From Caballeronia megalochromosomata (lineage in GTDB: Bacteria > Pseudomonadota > Gammaproteobacteria > Burkholderiales > Burkholderiaceae), in contig LRBF01000106.1 of NCBI GenBank assembly GCA_001580565.1, forward strand, positions 1 through 58,560: a DNA stretch of 58,560 nt, given 5' to 3'. The translations under genes were made by a program, and so were the position numbers. Below are positions 26,039 through 35,446 of this stretch, one piece after another. The notes beneath the pieces are model-generated. The model had not been told where the DNA came from, did not search any database, and saw nothing but the letters and a program-made list of their open reading frames with translations. How positions within the stretch are numbered: the first letter of the stretch is position 1; each line of letters starts with the position of its first letter.

Positions 26039-27633
26039 GCGAGCCGCTTCTTTCGATTCGGGACCTGCGCGTGCGTTTCGGCGACACGCTCGCCGTCGAC
26101 GGCGTGAATCTCGAGATCCGCGCGGGTGAGCGTGTGGCGCTCGTCGGCGAGTCGGGCTCCGGCAAGAGCGTAACGGCGCTGTCGATCCTGCGTCTTTTGG
26201 GCGATGCCGGGCTGACTGGCTCGATCCGCTTCGCCGGCGAGGAACTGCTGTCGAAGAGCGAGCACGCGATGCGCGGCCTGCGCGGCTCGGACATCGCGAT
26301 GATCTTCCAGGAGCCGATGACCGCGCTCAATCCGCTCTATACGGTCGGCGACCAGATCGGCGAGACGATTCAACTGCACGACGGCACGAGCGCGCGCGCG
26401 GCGCGGCAACGCGCGATCGCGCTGCTCGCGCGCACCGGCATCACCGAGCCGGAAAGGCGCGTGGACAGCTATGCGCACCAGCTTTCGGGCGGGCAGCGCC
26501 AGCGCGTGATGATCGCGATGGCGCTCGCATGCCGGCCGCGCCTGCTCCTCGCCGACGAGCCGACCACGGCGCTCGACGTGACGATCCGCGCGCAGATCGT
26601 CGACCTGCTGCTGGAGCTTCAACGCGATGAAGCCGAGAAGCGCGGCATGGCCGTGCTGCTCATCACGCACGACCTGAACCTCGTGCGGCGCTTTGCCGAA
26701 CGCGTCGCGGTGATGGAGAAGGGCGTGCTCGTCGAAAGCGCGGCGGTGGAGGAGATCTTCACGTCGCCGCAGCATCCGTACACGAAGCGGCTGATGGAGA
26801 GCAAACCGAAGCGCAGCGTGCTGCCCGTGCTGCCGATCGCGCCGGTGCTGCTCGACGCGAAGGACGTGTCCGTCGATTACCCGATGCGCCTGCCTGGTGT
26901 CGCGGGCTGGTTCCGGCGCGGCCGCTTCAAGGCCGTCGACGACGTCACGCTCACGGTGCGGCAGGGCGAGACGCTCGGTATCGTCGGCGAATCGGGTTCG
27001 GGCAAGTCCACGCTCGCGATGGCGCTGCTCGGCCTGCAGCGCGTCTCGACCGGCACGGTGCAGTTTCAGGGGCGCGCCATCGGCGACTTTCGCGGGCGCG
27101 AGAAAACCGTGCTGCGCTCGAACCTGCAAGTGGTGTTTCAGGACCCGTTCAGTTCGCTGTCGCCGCGGCAGACGGTCGAACGGATCGTCGGGGAAGGGCT
27201 CGCGCTGCATCGCCCGGAACTCGATGCCGCCGCGCGGCGCGCGAAGGTGCTCGCGGTGTTGCGCGAAGTCGGCATGGAGCGCGGGGCGCTCGATCGTTAT
27301 CCGCACGAATTCTCCGGCGGTCAGCGGCAGCGCATTGCGATCGCGCGCGCGCTCGTGCTCGAACCGAGCATCCTGATCCTCGACGAACCGACGAGCGCAC
27401 TCGATGTTTCCATTCAGACTCAAGTACTTGCGCTTCTGGCCGACATTCAGAAGAAGCACAATCTCGGTTACGTTTTCATTAGCCACGACCTGCAGGTGAT
27501 CGGCGCGATGGCGCACCGCGTCGCGGTGATGCGGAATGGTTTTGTCGTGGAGACCGGGGAAGTAGAGAAGATTTTTGCGAACCCTTCCGACGAATACACA
27601 AGAAAGCTACTGAAGGCAGCCCTGGATTCCTAA
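26035..27633 (+). CDS. yejF: Peptide ABC transporter ATP-binding protein, YejF-like (two nucleotide-binding domains)
   Basis: This ATPase carries both nucleotide-binding domains of the importer in one chain of 532 residues. Walker A motifs GESGSGKS occur near residues 40 and 320. The signature motifs are LSGGQRQR and FSGGQRQR, each followed by a Walker B ([23 protein letters not shown]). The GTG start at 26035 overlaps the yejE stop and follows GGGAGG. The importer thus appears complete: binding protein, two permeases and a fused ATPase. After the stop the sequence becomes AT-rich. Confidence 0.93.
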   Translation: MSEPLLSIRDLRVRFGDTLAVDGVNLEIRAGERVALVGESGSGKSVTALSILRLLGDAGLTGSIRFAGEELLSKSEHAMRGLRGSDIAMIFQEPMTALNPLYTVGDQIGETIQLHDGTSARAARQRAIALLARTGITEPERRVDSYAHQLSGGQRQRVMIAMALACRPRLLLADEPTTALDVTIRAQIVDLLLELQRDEAEKRGMAVLLITHDLNLVRRFAERVAVMEKGVLVESAAVEEIFTSPQHPYTKRLMESKPKRSVLPVLPIAPVLLDAKDVSVDYPMRLPGVAGWFRRGRFKAVDDVTLTVRQGETLGIVGESGSGKSTLAMALLGLQRVSTGTVQFQGRAIGDFRGREKTVLRSNLQVVFQDPFSSLSPRQTVERIVGEGLALHRPELDAAARRAKVLAVLREVGMERGALDRYPHEFSGGQRQRIAIARALVLEPSILILDEPTSALDVSIQTQVLALLADIQKKHNLGYVFISHDLQVIGAMAHRVAVMRNGFVVETGEVEKIFANPSDEYTRKLLKAALDS

Positions 27634-27689
27634 AAATCTTTCTTTTTCACCAATTGAGTGCCCATCTTAATTGTATTTTTCTATTTCTT

Positions 27690-27718
27690 TTGACAGTTAA
27701 ATACTTTGTGTCTAGTAT
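27690..27718 (+). promoter_or_regulatory. Near-consensus promoter of the NlpC/P60 gene
   Basis: TTGACA at 27690-27695 and TAGTAT at 27713-27718 are 17 bp apart, in a locally AT-rich stretch (27634-27780). The start would be near 27725, giving a leader of about 56 nt. It rules out the upstream in-frame ATG at 27706, which lies inside the promoter. Confidence 0.85.
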
Positions 27719-27780
27719 CCTTCCAAACTTTCACGTATCTCCCTGATTTAGCAGCCTTTAATTGTAAAACCTACCGACCG

Positions 27781-28440
27781 ATGCAGCCACTAACGATGAC
27801 TAAGACATGTGCGCGCGCCGCCGCGAGCATGTTAATCGGCCTTCTGATGACAACAACTTCCGGCGCGTTCGCCGATGAAGTCAGCAGTAGCAGCCAAAAT
27901 GCCAACAACGGCATTTTTTCCTCCAGCAAATCCTCTGACGCAACCAGCGCAGACGCCGCCAGCAGTCCGGGTGGCGCGAAGTCGTTTCTGTCGGGCGTGG
28001 CGAGCAAGGCGGGCGACGTCGTCGTCGGCGCGCTCAACATGATCGGCGTGCGTTATCGCTGGGGCGGCAACACGCCGGATTCCGGCCTCGACTGTAGCGG
28101 CTTCGTGCGCTACGTCTTCCAGGACACGCTCGGCATGACCTTGCCGCGCCGCGCCGAGGAAATGAGCCGCGTCGGCGAGAAGGTGACCGTCGCCGATCTC
28201 AAGCCGGGCGATCTCGTATTCTTCAACACGATGCGCCGCTCGTTCTCTCATGTCGGCATCTATATCGGCGACAACAAGTTCGTGCATTCGCCGTCCACCG
28301 GCAGCACGATCCGTGTCGACGACATGGAAGACGGCTACTGGGAAAAGCGCTTCCAGGGCGCGCGCCGTATCGAGAACGCGCAGGTCGGCGATGGCTCGGA
28401 ACTGCGTCAGCGCGTAAGCGCGTCGATCGGCGGTTACTGA
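27781..28440 (+). CDS. NlpC/P60 family peptidoglycan endopeptidase, exported
   Basis: This 219-residue cysteine hydrolase is expected to cut gamma-D-Glu-diaminopimelate peptide bonds in cell-wall stems. The signal peptide ends near residue 31 (GAFA then Asp). A Ser/Ala-rich linker follows to about residue 75, then the NlpC/P60 domain with C105 (LDCSGFVRY), H157 (FSHVGIYIG) and H169. The start could also be the ATG at 27796. It has its own promoter and terminator and so is monocistronic. No cell-wall-anchoring domain is present. Family call is firm, the exact substrate is not. Confidence 0.92.
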   Translation: MQPLTMTKTCARAAASMLIGLLMTTTSGAFADEVSSSSQNANNGIFSSSKSSDATSADAASSPGGAKSFLSGVASKAGDVVVGALNMIGVRYRWGGNTPDSGLDCSGFVRYVFQDTLGMTLPRRAEEMSRVGEKVTVADLKPGDLVFFNTMRRSFSHVGIYIGDNKFVHSPSTGSTIRVDDMEDGYWEKRFQGARRIENAQVGDGSELRQRVSASIGGY

Positions 28441-28460
28441 TCGTCTGTCCGGCCTTCGAG

Positions 28461-28497
28461 AAAAGCCTGCCTCCTTCCGGGACGCAGGCTTTTTGCT
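28461..28497 (+). terminator. Terminator after the NlpC/P60 gene
   Basis: The stem AAAAGCCTGC with GCAGGCTTTT (28461-28493, 13-nt loop) contains its own T-run. This is a typical Rho-independent terminator. Confidence 0.88.
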
Positions 28498-28546
28498 TTT
28501 CCAGAGGCGGTGGCGGGCGTCGCCTTGGTTCGATCGGAAAGCCTCA

Positions 28547-28575
28547 TTGCACGCGCCTCTAAAAGCCGTTATAGT
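28547..28575 (+). promoter_or_regulatory. Promoter of the leuL-leuA transcript
   Basis: TTGCAC at 28547-28552 and TATAGT at 28570-28575 lie 17 bp apart. Counting 6-7 bases on from the -10 box puts the predicted start at 28581-28583, directly at the ATG of the leader peptide (28582). This would make the leader peptide mRNA leaderless. Confidence 0.7.
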
Positions 28576-28581
28576 TTTTGA

Positions 28582-28668
28582 ATGAACTTTTTCCCGTTCC
28601 CCTTCTCGTTGTTTCCGGCTGGTGCGTCGCTACGCGCACTATCGCTGCTAGCGCGCCTACCGCGCTAA
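28582..28668 (+). CDS. leuL: Leucine-rich leader peptide of leuA (predicted attenuator peptide)
   Basis: This 28-residue open frame, too short for ordinary gene finding, ends 128 bp before leuA. It has six leucines, at residues 10, 17, 20, 22, 23 and 26. Four of them (17, 20, 23 and 26) use CTA, a codon that looks rare in the neighbouring genes, which use CTC and CTG almost exclusively. Leu codons cluster in the last third. This is the classic design of a ribosome-stalling leader upstream of a leucine biosynthesis gene. There is no ribosome binding site, which fits the promoter placing +1 at the ATG. Function is inferred from composition and context; I do not know of experimental work on this one. 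Confidence 0.7.
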   Translation: MNFFPFPFSLFPAGASLRALSLLARLPR

Positions 28669-28725
28669 TTCGTCTCGCCTCCCGTCTGCTCGTCTAGTCA
28701 GGTTTTCGACGCCAGCGGTGGCGCG
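28650..28725 (+). promoter_or_regulatory. Candidate attenuator RNA structures between leuL and leuA
   Basis: Two small hairpins can form: AGCGCG/CGCGCT at the leuL end (28650-28666) and CGCCA/TGGCG at 28710-28723. A mutually exclusive pairing joins 28652-28661 (CGCGCCTACC) with 28717-28725 (GGTGGCGCG) through 9 base pairs and one bulge. The first strand covers the last Leu codon, so a stalled ribosome would mask it. A canonical T-tract after the second hairpin is missing (only TTTT at 28741), so the way expression is switched is uncertain. Confidence 0.4.
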
Positions 28726-28796
28726 AACACCCGAATTCCCTTTTGCCTTATCGTTTTCCATCCAACAATCGATAAATCTCCCCACTGGAGCCCAAC

Positions 28797-30341
28797 ATGG
28801 CAGCCGACAAGTTGATCATCTTCGACACGACCTTGCGCGATGGCGAGCAGTCCCCCGGCGCGTCGATGACGAAGGAAGAAAAGATCCGCATCGCGAAGCA
28901 ACTGGAGCGCATGAAGGTCGACGTGATCGAGGCGGGCTTTGCCGCCAGTTCGAACGGCGATTTCGACGCGATCAGCACGATCGCGTCGCTCGTGAAGGAC
29001 AGCACGGTCTGCTCGCTCGCGCGCGCCAACGACAAGGACATCCAGCGCGCCGCCGACGCCTTGAAGCCCGCCAACCAGTTCCGGATCCACACGTTCATCG
29101 CCACGTCGGCGCTGCACATGGAAAAGAAGCTGCGCATGACGCCGCAGCAGGTCTACGATCAGGCGCGCCTCGCGGTGCGCTTCGCGCGCAAGTTCACCGA
29201 TGACGTCGAGTTCTCGCCGGAAGACGGCAGCCGCTCGGATATCGATTTCCTCTGCCGCGTGCTCGAAGGCGTCATCGAGGAAGGTGCGCGCACCATCAAC
29301 ATCACGGATACGGTCGGTTACGGCATTCCGGAGCATTACGGCAATCTCGTCAGGACGCTGCGCGAGCGCGTGCCCAATTCCGACAAGGCCGTCTGGTCGG
29401 TTCACTGCCACGACGACCTCGGCCTGGCGGTCGCCAATTCGCTCGCGGGCGTGCAGATCGGCGGCGCGCGTCAGGTCGAATGCACGATCAACGGTCTCGG
29501 CGAGCGCGCGGGCAATACGTCGCTCGAAGAAATCGTGATGGCCGTGAAGACGCGCAAGGATTACTTCGGGCTCGATGTGGGCATCGACACGTCGCAGATC
29601 GTCCCCACGTCCAAGCTCGTCTCGCAGATCACCGGCTTCGTCGTGCAGCCGAACAAGGCGGTGGTCGGCGCAAATGCGTTCGCGCACGCGTCCGGCATCC
29701 ACCAGGACGGCGTGCTGAAGGCGCGCGACACCTACGAGATCATGCGCGCGGAAGACGTGGGCTGGAGCGCGAACAAGATCGTGCTCGGCAAGCTGTCGGG
29801 CCGTAACGCGTTCAAGCAGCGTCTGGAAGAACTCGGCGTGACGCTCGAATCCGAGGCCGACGTGAACGCCGCGTTCGCGCGCTTCAAGGATCTCGCCGAC
29901 CGCAAGGCCGAGATCTTCGACGAAGACATCATGCAGATCGTCTCCGAGGAATCCGCCGAGGCACAGGCGAAGGAACACTTCCGCTTCGTGTCGATGAAGC
30001 AGCATTCCGAAACCGGCGAGCAGCCGCAGGCGAAGGTCGTGTTCGCGGTGGAAGGTACCGAAGTGACCGGCGAAGCGGGCGGCAACGGTCCCGTCGATGC
30101 GACCTTGCACGCGATCGAATCGAAGGTTTCGAGCGGCGCGGAACTCGTGCTGTACTCGGTCAACGCGATCACGACCGGCACGCAGGCGCAGGGCGAAGTG
30201 ACGGTGCGCCTGTCGAAGAGCGGTCGGATCGTGAACGGCGTGGGCACGGATCCGGACATCGTCGCCGCGTCGGCGAAGGCGTATATCGCAGCGCTGAACA
30301 AGCTGCATTCGAAGGTCGAGAAGCTCAATCCGCAGCTTTGA
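28797..30341 (+). CDS. leuA: 2-isopropylmalate synthase
   Basis: LeuA condenses acetyl-CoA with 2-oxoisovalerate, the committed step of leucine synthesis, and is normally feedback-inhibited by leucine. The 514-residue protein is of normal length for the proteobacterial type. It begins with the metal-binding [13 protein letters not shown] motif (9-21), followed by the TIM barrel (to about 280) with the [16 protein letters not shown] metal site. The GERAGN segment comes next, and then the C-terminal LeuA allosteric domain (about 390-505). A GGAG ribosome binding site precedes the ATG. It stands alone after its leader peptide and ends at a strong terminator; other leu genes are not in the window. 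Confidence 0.97.
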   Translation: MAADKLIIFDTTLRDGEQSPGASMTKEEKIRIAKQLERMKVDVIEAGFAASSNGDFDAISTIASLVKDSTVCSLARANDKDIQRAADALKPANQFRIHTFIATSALHMEKKLRMTPQQVYDQARLAVRFARKFTDDVEFSPEDGSRSDIDFLCRVLEGVIEEGARTINITDTVGYGIPEHYGNLVRTLRERVPNSDKAVWSVHCHDDLGLAVANSLAGVQIGGARQVECTINGLGERAGNTSLEEIVMAVKTRKDYFGLDVGIDTSQIVPTSKLVSQITGFVVQPNKAVVGANAFAHASGIHQDGVLKARDTYEIMRAEDVGWSANKIVLGKLSGRNAFKQRLEELGVTLESEADVNAAFARFKDLADRKAEIFDEDIMQIVSEESAEAQAKEHFRFVSMKQHSETGEQPQAKVVFAVEGTEVTGEAGGNGPVDATLHAIESKVSSGAELVLYSVNAITTGTQAQGEVTVRLSKSGRIVNGVGTDPDIVAASAKAYIAALNKLHSKVEKLNPQL

Positions 30342-30366
30342 TTGCCGGCCGCGGTGTTGTTTGAGA

Positions 30367-30400
30367 TGAGAAAAGCCCTCGCAAGAGGGCTTTTCTCATG
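30367..30400. terminator. Bidirectional terminator between leuA and the lipoprotein gene
   Basis: A perfect 14-bp stem (30367-30380 with 30387-30400, core GAAAAGCCCT) with a 6-nt loop carries A-runs and T-runs on opposite sides, serving both converging genes. Confidence 0.92.
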
Positions 30401-30412
30401 GTGCGCAGAAGG

Positions 30413-30928
30413 TTAGAAGAGATTGCGCCGGTCCGGATCGTGGAGCGGGTCGGGCGTCTTCTGCGTCAGGCGCAGAACGCCCTGATCGTCGAAATAGAAG
30501 CTGTACATCATGTACCAGACGTTCGCTTCCATGTAGCGGTAGGTCCAGACTTCGCGCTTCATCAGCGGAAAGTACGACGTCTCCACCGGCCGCCCGAAGT
30601 TCACGAGCACGTCCTTCTTCGTCCACGTGCCGATCTGCGCCTTGTAGAACTCGTTCTCGTCGAGCACCTGCCGGACGCTGACGATCCTGCCGGATGCGTC
30701 GATGTCAGCGGCGGTGGTGAATTCGCCGAGCGGTTGCGTCGGCCACATCAGGCGCTTGCCGCCGTCGGGCAAATCGTAGACTTCGCGCGGCGGGCCGAGA
30801 CGCGCGGTGACCGTCGATGCATCGGCGCCGGTCTGGTAGTTCTGCCACGGCTGCACGCAGGCCGAGAGCAGCAGTGCGACGCCTGCGCCCGCGAGCGCGC
30901 CGCGCAGGCGGTTGAATGGGTACGGCAT
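30413..30928 (-). CDS. Outer-membrane lipoprotein of unknown function (BamE/SmpA-like fold possible)
   Basis: This 171-residue protein starts at the ATG at 30928 after a GGAGG ribosome binding site; a GTG 12 bp upstream is less likely. A lipoprotein signal ends at LLLSAC (C24). The mature part begins with a short segment, TARLGPPREVYDLPDGGKRLMW, that resembles the opening of BamE/SmpA-type domains, and a second similar unit follows (WTKKDVLVNFGRPVETSYF). The end is rich in Tyr and Trp. Possibly an envelope assembly or stress lipoprotein, but no motif fixes a role. It is monocistronic and divergent from the binding protein gene. Confidence 0.75.
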   Translation of the reverse strand: MPYPFNRLRGALAGAGVALLLSACVQPWQNYQTGADASTVTARLGPPREVYDLPDGGKRLMWPTQPLGEFTTAADIDASGRIVSVRQVLDENEFYKAQIGTWTKKDVLVNFGRPVETSYFPLMKREVWTYRYMEANVWYMMYSFYFDDQGVLRLTQKTPDPLHDPDRRNLF

Positions 30929-31101
30929 GGTAGCCTCCACGTGCTGGATCGTTCTATGTTTCCTGTGATTTTGACACGCGCGCGCGGCAAAACATTCTCC
31001 GATACGCCGCGCTATTCGAGCGCATGTGTCGGCAATGCCGGACTTGCGCGGCGCGCCCGGTGCGGCCTATGATCCGCGCTTTCGGCGGATCGGCAAAACT
31101 C

Positions 31102-32391
31102 ATGAAGAAAGGAATCAGCGTGCGCGCGATGCGATGGCTGCGCGCCGCGGCATCGACGTGTCTCGCGTTGTCTCTGTCGGCGAATGCGGCCGATCTGCCG
31201 CCAATCAAGCTCGCGCTGATCGAAGGCATGTCCGGCCCGTTCGCGAACGCCGGCGCAATGGTCGAGCGCAATCTGCGCTTCGGCGTCGAGCGCGTGAACG
31301 CGCAGGGCGGCGTGAAGCTCGCCGACGGCATGCATCCGCTTCAGCTCGTCGTGCTCGACGGCAAGGGCAGCAGCGAGGCAAGTCTCGTGCAACTGCGCGC
31401 GGCGATCGACGACGGAATCGGCTTCGTCATGCAGGGCAACAGTTCGGCGGTGGCGGCGGCGCTCGTCGCGGCGATCGACAAGCAGAACGCGCGCGAACCG
31501 GATCGCCGCGTGCTTTTTCTCAACTATTCCGCCGACGATCCCGCGCTCACCAACGACGCGTGCAGTTTCTGGCACTTTCGCTTCGACGCGCACGCCGGCA
31601 TGCGCATGGACGCGCTCGCCGACGCGCTGAAAGACGATCGCTCGGTGAAAAAGGTCTATCTGCTGAATCAGGATTACAGCTTCGGCCACGACGTGAGCCG
31701 CGAGGCGCAGCGCGCGCTGAAGGAACGGCGGCCGGACATCGCCATCGCCGGCGACGAGTTTCATCCGATCGGACGCGTGAAGGATTTCGCGCCGTACATC
31801 GCGAAAATCCGTGCGAGCGGGGCCGACGCCGTCATCACCGGCAACTGGGGCAACGATCTCACGCTGCTGGTGAAAGCGGCGCGCGAACAGGGGCTCGACA
31901 CGAAGTTCTACACGTTTTACGGAAACAGCCTGGGTGCGCCGGCGGCGCTCGGCGAGGCCGGCGTGAAGCGCGTGATCGCGGTGGCGGACTGGCATCCGAA
32001 CGCGGGCGGCGCGGCTTCGGACGCCTACTATCGCGCGTTTCGCGCCCGCTATCCCGCCGCCGCGGACGATTATCTGGTGGCGCGCATGCCCCTGATGGTC
32101 GAAATGCTTGCCTCGGCGATGACCCGCGCGAGCAGCGCGAACCCGCTCGCGGTGGCGCGCGCGCTCGAAGGCATGAAGTTCGACGGTGAAGGCTTCCACG
32201 CGATGACCATGCGCGCCGACGATCATCAGGTAATCCAGCCCCTTTATGTGATGGAAATGGACAAGGCGGGAACGAAGGGCGTCGCGCTCGACAACGAAGG
32301 CTCAGGCTTCGGCTTTCGCACGCTGCTTGCCGTTCCGGCTGCGAAGACCGTCCCGCCGACGACCTGCAAGATGGCGCGGCCCGCGCGCTAG
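31102..32391 (+). CDS. Orphan branched-chain amino acid-type ABC substrate-binding protein
   Basis: This 429-residue periplasmic binding protein is of the LivJ / Peripla_BP_6 type. It has a signal peptide (basic N-terminus, then hydrophobic, ending at NAADLPP near residue 31) and starts with the family's [21 protein letters not shown] strand. Segments such as [21 protein letters not shown] and [19 protein letters not shown] follow. No permease or ATPase gene is adjacent, so it must work with a transporter encoded elsewhere, or act as a sensor component. The ligand cannot be read from sequence; relatives bind amino acids, amides or aromatic acids. It is followed by rpsO with its own promoter-like sequence. 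Confidence 0.85.
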   Translation: MKKGISVRAMRWLRAAASTCLALSLSANAADLPPIKLALIEGMSGPFANAGAMVERNLRFGVERVNAQGGVKLADGMHPLQLVVLDGKGSSEASLVQLRAAIDDGIGFVMQGNSSAVAAALVAAIDKQNAREPDRRVLFLNYSADDPALTNDACSFWHFRFDAHAGMRMDALADALKDDRSVKKVYLLNQDYSFGHDVSREAQRALKERRPDIAIAGDEFHPIGRVKDFAPYIAKIRASGADAVITGNWGNDLTLLVKAAREQGLDTKFYTFYGNSLGAPAALGEAGVKRVIAVADWHPNAGGAASDAYYRAFRARYPAAADDYLVARMPLMVEMLASAMTRASSANPLAVARALEGMKFDGEGFHAMTMRADDHQVIQPLYVMEMDKAGTKGVALDNEGSGFGFRTLLAVPAAKTVPPTTCKMARPAR

Positions 32392-32416
32392 GTGTCTCCG
32401 GTAACGCGCGATATGC

Positions 32417-32422
32417 TATACT
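32417..32422 (+). promoter_or_regulatory. Candidate -10 box of rpsO
   Basis: TATACT at 32417-32422 is a good -10 hexamer just after the binding protein gene. The -35 position (GTCTCC at 32394-32399) is poor. Transcription from here would give a leader of about 97 nt before rpsO, enough for the autoregulatory S15-binding structures known for rpsO in other bacteria. Confidence 0.45.
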
Positions 32423-32525
32423 CCGCGCTTCGTCTTTGGTTTTGATGAAGGCGAATCTTAAATTGGCAAACCCACGGCACGGCCTTTCTTCCGTGACCGC
32501 CTGTCTGTATCAAAGGAAAAGCAAA

Positions 32526-32795
32526 ATGTCCGTAGCAGAAGTCAAGAAGTCCGACATCGTCGCAGAATACGCGCGCGGCGCCAACGACACCGGCTCCCCC
32601 GAAGTGCAGGTTGCACTGCTGACGAGCCGCATCAACGAACTCACCGTCCACTTCAAGTCGCACTCGAAGGATCACCATAGCCGCCGCGGTCTGCTGCGCA
32701 TGGTGAGCCGCCGTCGCAAGCTGCTCGACTACCTGAAGGGCAAGGATGCGGATCGTTATCGCTCGCTGATCGAGAAGCTGGGTCTGCGCAAGTAA
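32526..32795 (+). CDS. rpsO: 30S ribosomal protein S15
   Basis: S15 is an early-binding protein of the small-subunit platform, contacting 16S rRNA helices 20-22. The 89 residues are standard, with [19 protein letters not shown] and the [25 protein letters not shown] core. The frame is open upstream to 32436, but AAAGGAAAA before 32526 and the family start ([10 protein letters not shown]) fix the ATG. A strong terminator follows, then pnp, the usual rpsO-pnp order. Confidence 0.97.
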   Translation: MSVAEVKKSDIVAEYARGANDTGSPEVQVALLTSRINELTVHFKSHSKDHHSRRGLLRMVSRRRKLLDYLKGKDADRYRSLIEKLGLRK

Positions 32796-32823
32796 TTGGC
32801 GTCAAACGGCCGCCGTTAGAACG

Positions 32824-32863
32824 AGTGCCTGTGTCAGTACGCTGATACAGGCACTTTGTTTTT
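32824..32863 (+). terminator. Terminator after rpsO
   Basis: A 14-bp stem with one G-U pair (AGTGCCTGTGTCAG with CTGATACAGGCACT, 32824-32855) and a 4-nt loop is followed by a T-rich tail. Some read-through into pnp is expected by analogy with E. coli. Confidence 0.88.
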
Positions 32864-33003
32864 GTACGTTCCGGTCATGAAGTGGTGCTCGATCGCGTTT
32901 GCTGCGGTCGAACGTCGTAGTGTGTGGTTTCGGCAGTTCATGGCTTTACCCGGATACATCGTCCGGTTCGACACCCGGTCCGGCCTCGCGGCAGAGCTTT
33001 GTG

Positions 33004-33050
33004 TCATTCCAGCGCGGCGCGCGCACGTCGGGCGAGTCCCGCGCTGGAAT
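33004..33050 (+). promoter_or_regulatory. Long hairpin in the pnp leader
   Basis: A perfect 13-bp inverted repeat (CATTCCAGCGCGG at 33004-33016 with CCGCGCTGGAATG at 33038-33050) encloses a 21-nt loop, 85 bp before pnp. It lacks a T-tract and so is not a terminator. In E. coli a double-stranded pnp leader is cut by RNase III and bound by PNPase for autoregulation; this could be the equivalent. The remainder of the 340-bp rpsO-pnp gap holds no gene that I recognise. Confidence 0.5.
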
Positions 33051-33135
33051 GGCATAACACACCTCTCAAGCGTGGCTCGCGACCGCCCCAGCCAGCGCCA
33101 GACGAGCGGCGCGGCGCAACGTAGAAGGAGTCACA

Positions 33136-35259
33136 ATGTTCAATAAAATCGTCAAAGAATTTAAGTGGGGACAGCACAATGTCCGCCTGGAAACGGGTGA
33201 AATCGCTCGTCAGGCAAGCGGCGCGGTGATCGTCGATGTCGAAGACACCGTCGTGCTCGCGACCGTCGTTGGCGCGAAGACCGCCAAGCCGGGCCAGGAC
33301 TTCTTCCCGCTGACCGTCGATTACCTCGAAAAAACCTACGCCGCCGGCAAGATTCCGGGCGGCTTCTTCCGCCGCGAAGGCCGTCCGTCGGAAGGCGAGA
33401 CGCTCATCTCGCGCCTGATCGACCGCCCGCTGCGCCCGCTCTTCCCGGAAGGCTTCTATAACGAAGTGCAGGTCGTCATCCACGTCCTGTCGCTGAATCC
33501 GGACGTCCCGGCGGACATTCCCGCGCTGATCGGCGCATCGGCTGCGCTGGCCGTGTCGGGCCTGCCGTTCAACGGTCCGGTCGGCGCCGCGCGCGTCGCC
33601 TACATCAACAACGAATACGTGCTGAACCCGACGCGCCCGCAGATGAAGGAATCGGCGCTCGACCTGATCGTCGCCGGCACCGAGCGCGCCGTGCTGATGG
33701 TGGAATCGGAAGCGCAACAACTGAGCGAAGAAGTGATGCTCGGCGGCGTCGTGTTCGGTCACGAGCAAATGCAGACGGCCATCGACGCGATTCACGAACT
33801 CGTGCGCGAAGGCGGCAAGCCGGAATGGGACTGGAAGCCTGCCGCGAAGAACGAAGCGCTCATTTCGCGCGTGACGGAAATCGCCAAGTCGGAACTGGAA
33901 GCGGCTTACCAGTTGCGCAACAAGCAGGCGCGTTCGGCCAAGCTGAAGGAAGTCTACGCGGCGACCTCGGCGAAGCTCGCCGAGGAAGCAGTGGTGTCCG
34001 ACGCGGCAACCATCGGCAACGTCCTGTTCGACATCGAAGCGAAGATCGTCCGCTCGCAGATCCTGAACGGCGAGCCGCGCATCGACGGCCGCGACACGCG
34101 CACGGTGCGCCCGATCGAAATCCGCACGGGTGTCCTGCCGCGTACGCACGGCTCGGCGCTCTTCACGCGCGGCGAAACGCAGGCGCTGGTCGTCGCGACG
34201 CTCGGCACCAAGGGCGATGAGCAGAACATCGACGCACTCGAAGGCGAATACCGCGAGCGCTTCATGCTCCACTACAACATGCCCCCGTTCGCGACGGGCG
34301 AAACCGGCCGCGTCGGCTCGCCGAAGCGTCGTGAAATCGGTCACGGGCGTCTGGCGAAGCGCGCGCTGGTCGCGTGCCTGCCGAGCGCCGACGAATTCGG
34401 CTACTCGATCCGCGTCGTGTCGGAAATCACGGAATCGAACGGTTCGTCGTCGATGGCTTCGGTCTGCGGCGGCTGCCTCGCGCTGATGGACGCCGGCGTG
34501 CCGATGAAGGCGCACGTCGCGGGCATCGCGATGGGCCTGATTCTCGAAGGCAACAAGTTCGCGGTTCTGACCGACATCCTCGGCGACGAAGATCACCTCG
34601 GCGACATGGACTTCAAGGTGGCTGGCACGGCCCAAGGCGTGACCGCGCTGCAGATGGACATCAAGATCCAGGGCATCACGAAGGAAATCATGCAGGTCGC
34701 GCTCGCGCAGGCGAAGGAAGGCCGCATGCATATCCTCGGCAAGATGACGGCCGCCGTTCCGACCACGAACACGGAACTGTCGGACTACGCGCCGCGCATG
34801 ATCACCATCAAGATCAATCCGGAGAAGATCCGCGACGTGATCGGCAAGGGCGGTTCGGTCATTCGCGCGCTGACGGAAGAGACCGGCACGACCATCGACA
34901 TTTCGGACGACGGCGTCGTGACGATCGCGAGCACCAGCGCGGAAGGCATGGCCGACGCGAAGAAGCGCATCGAGAACATCACGGCTGAAGTGGAAGTCGG
35001 CCAGGTCTACGAAGGCCCGGTGCTCAAGCTGCTCGACTTCGGCGCGATCGTGAACATCCTGCCGGGCAAGGACGGTCTGCTGCACATCTCCGAGATCGTC
35101 AACGAGCGCGTGAAGGACATCAACGACTACCTGAAGGAAGGCCAGATCGTGCGCGTCAAGGTCATCCAGACGGACGAAAAGGGTCGTGTGCGTCTGTCGG
35201 CGAAGGCGCTTCTGAACGAAGGCGCGCAACAGGCGGAACCCACGCACCCGCAGCAGTAA
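33136..35259 (+). CDS. pnp: Polyribonucleotide nucleotidyltransferase (PNPase)
   Basis: PNPase degrades RNA 3' to 5' with phosphate and works in the RNA degradosome. The 707-residue protein has the two RNase PH domains (about 1-230 and 310-550) and the linking helical domain. A KH domain (about 553-615, with [20 protein letters not shown]) and a C-terminal S1 domain (about 620-690, [19 protein letters not shown]) follow. [22 protein letters not shown] is a conserved active-site segment. An AGAAGGAG ribosome binding site precedes the ATG. The tail after S1 is short. Confidence 0.97.
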   Translation: MFNKIVKEFKWGQHNVRLETGEIARQASGAVIVDVEDTVVLATVVGAKTAKPGQDFFPLTVDYLEKTYAAGKIPGGFFRREGRPSEGETLISRLIDRPLRPLFPEGFYNEVQVVIHVLSLNPDVPADIPALIGASAALAVSGLPFNGPVGAARVAYINNEYVLNPTRPQMKESALDLIVAGTERAVLMVESEAQQLSEEVMLGGVVFGHEQMQTAIDAIHELVREGGKPEWDWKPAAKNEALISRVTEIAKSELEAAYQLRNKQARSAKLKEVYAATSAKLAEEAVVSDAATIGNVLFDIEAKIVRSQILNGEPRIDGRDTRTVRPIEIRTGVLPRTHGSALFTRGETQALVVATLGTKGDEQNIDALEGEYRERFMLHYNMPPFATGETGRVGSPKRREIGHGRLAKRALVACLPSADEFGYSIRVVSEITESNGSSSMASVCGGCLALMDAGVPMKAHVAGIAMGLILEGNKFAVLTDILGDEDHLGDMDFKVAGTAQGVTALQMDIKIQGITKEIMQVALAQAKEGRMHILGKMTAAVPTTNTELSDYAPRMITIKINPEKIRDVIGKGGSVIRALTEETGTTIDISDDGVVTIASTSAEGMADAKKRIENITAEVEVGQVYEGPVLKLLDFGAIVNILPGKDGLLHISEIVNERVKDINDYLKEGQIVRVKVIQTDEKGRVRLSAKALLNEGAQQAEPTHPQQ

Positions 35260-35274
35260 TGCGGTAATGTGTAG

Positions 35275-35306
35275 ACGGCCGGCCGCTGATGCGAGCCGGC
35301 CGTTTT
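35275..35306 (+). terminator. Terminator after pnp
   Basis: The stem ACGGCCGGC with GCCGGCCGT (35275-35303, 11-nt loop) is followed by a short T-run. Confidence 0.8.
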
Positions 35307-35446
35307 CATGTATGACGCGTCGGACGCTATGCGTTGTCCGATGCCTCATCGGACTCGATGGCAGTGTGGAGCGTGGATTGCTTCAGGCGCGCGCAGTGCC
35401 ATCCGGTTCGAATGCACACTGACTCCGGTCGGCACAGGGAGAGAAT

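Noticed and set aside
27706..27780. Upstream ATG at 27706 as the start of the NlpC/P60 gene
   Set aside because: It lies inside the predicted promoter, upstream of the expected transcription start, and would place 25 non-signal residues before the signal peptide.
28698..30308. A 536-codon minus-strand frame opposite leuA
   Set aside because: Shadow of leuA: Arg/Asp/His-rich with no motif, and it would also cover the leader region.
33004..35349. A 781-codon minus-strand frame opposite pnp
   Set aside because: It lies fully across pnp, has an Arg/His/Val-rich composition typical of the antisense of GC-rich genes, and shows no domain.
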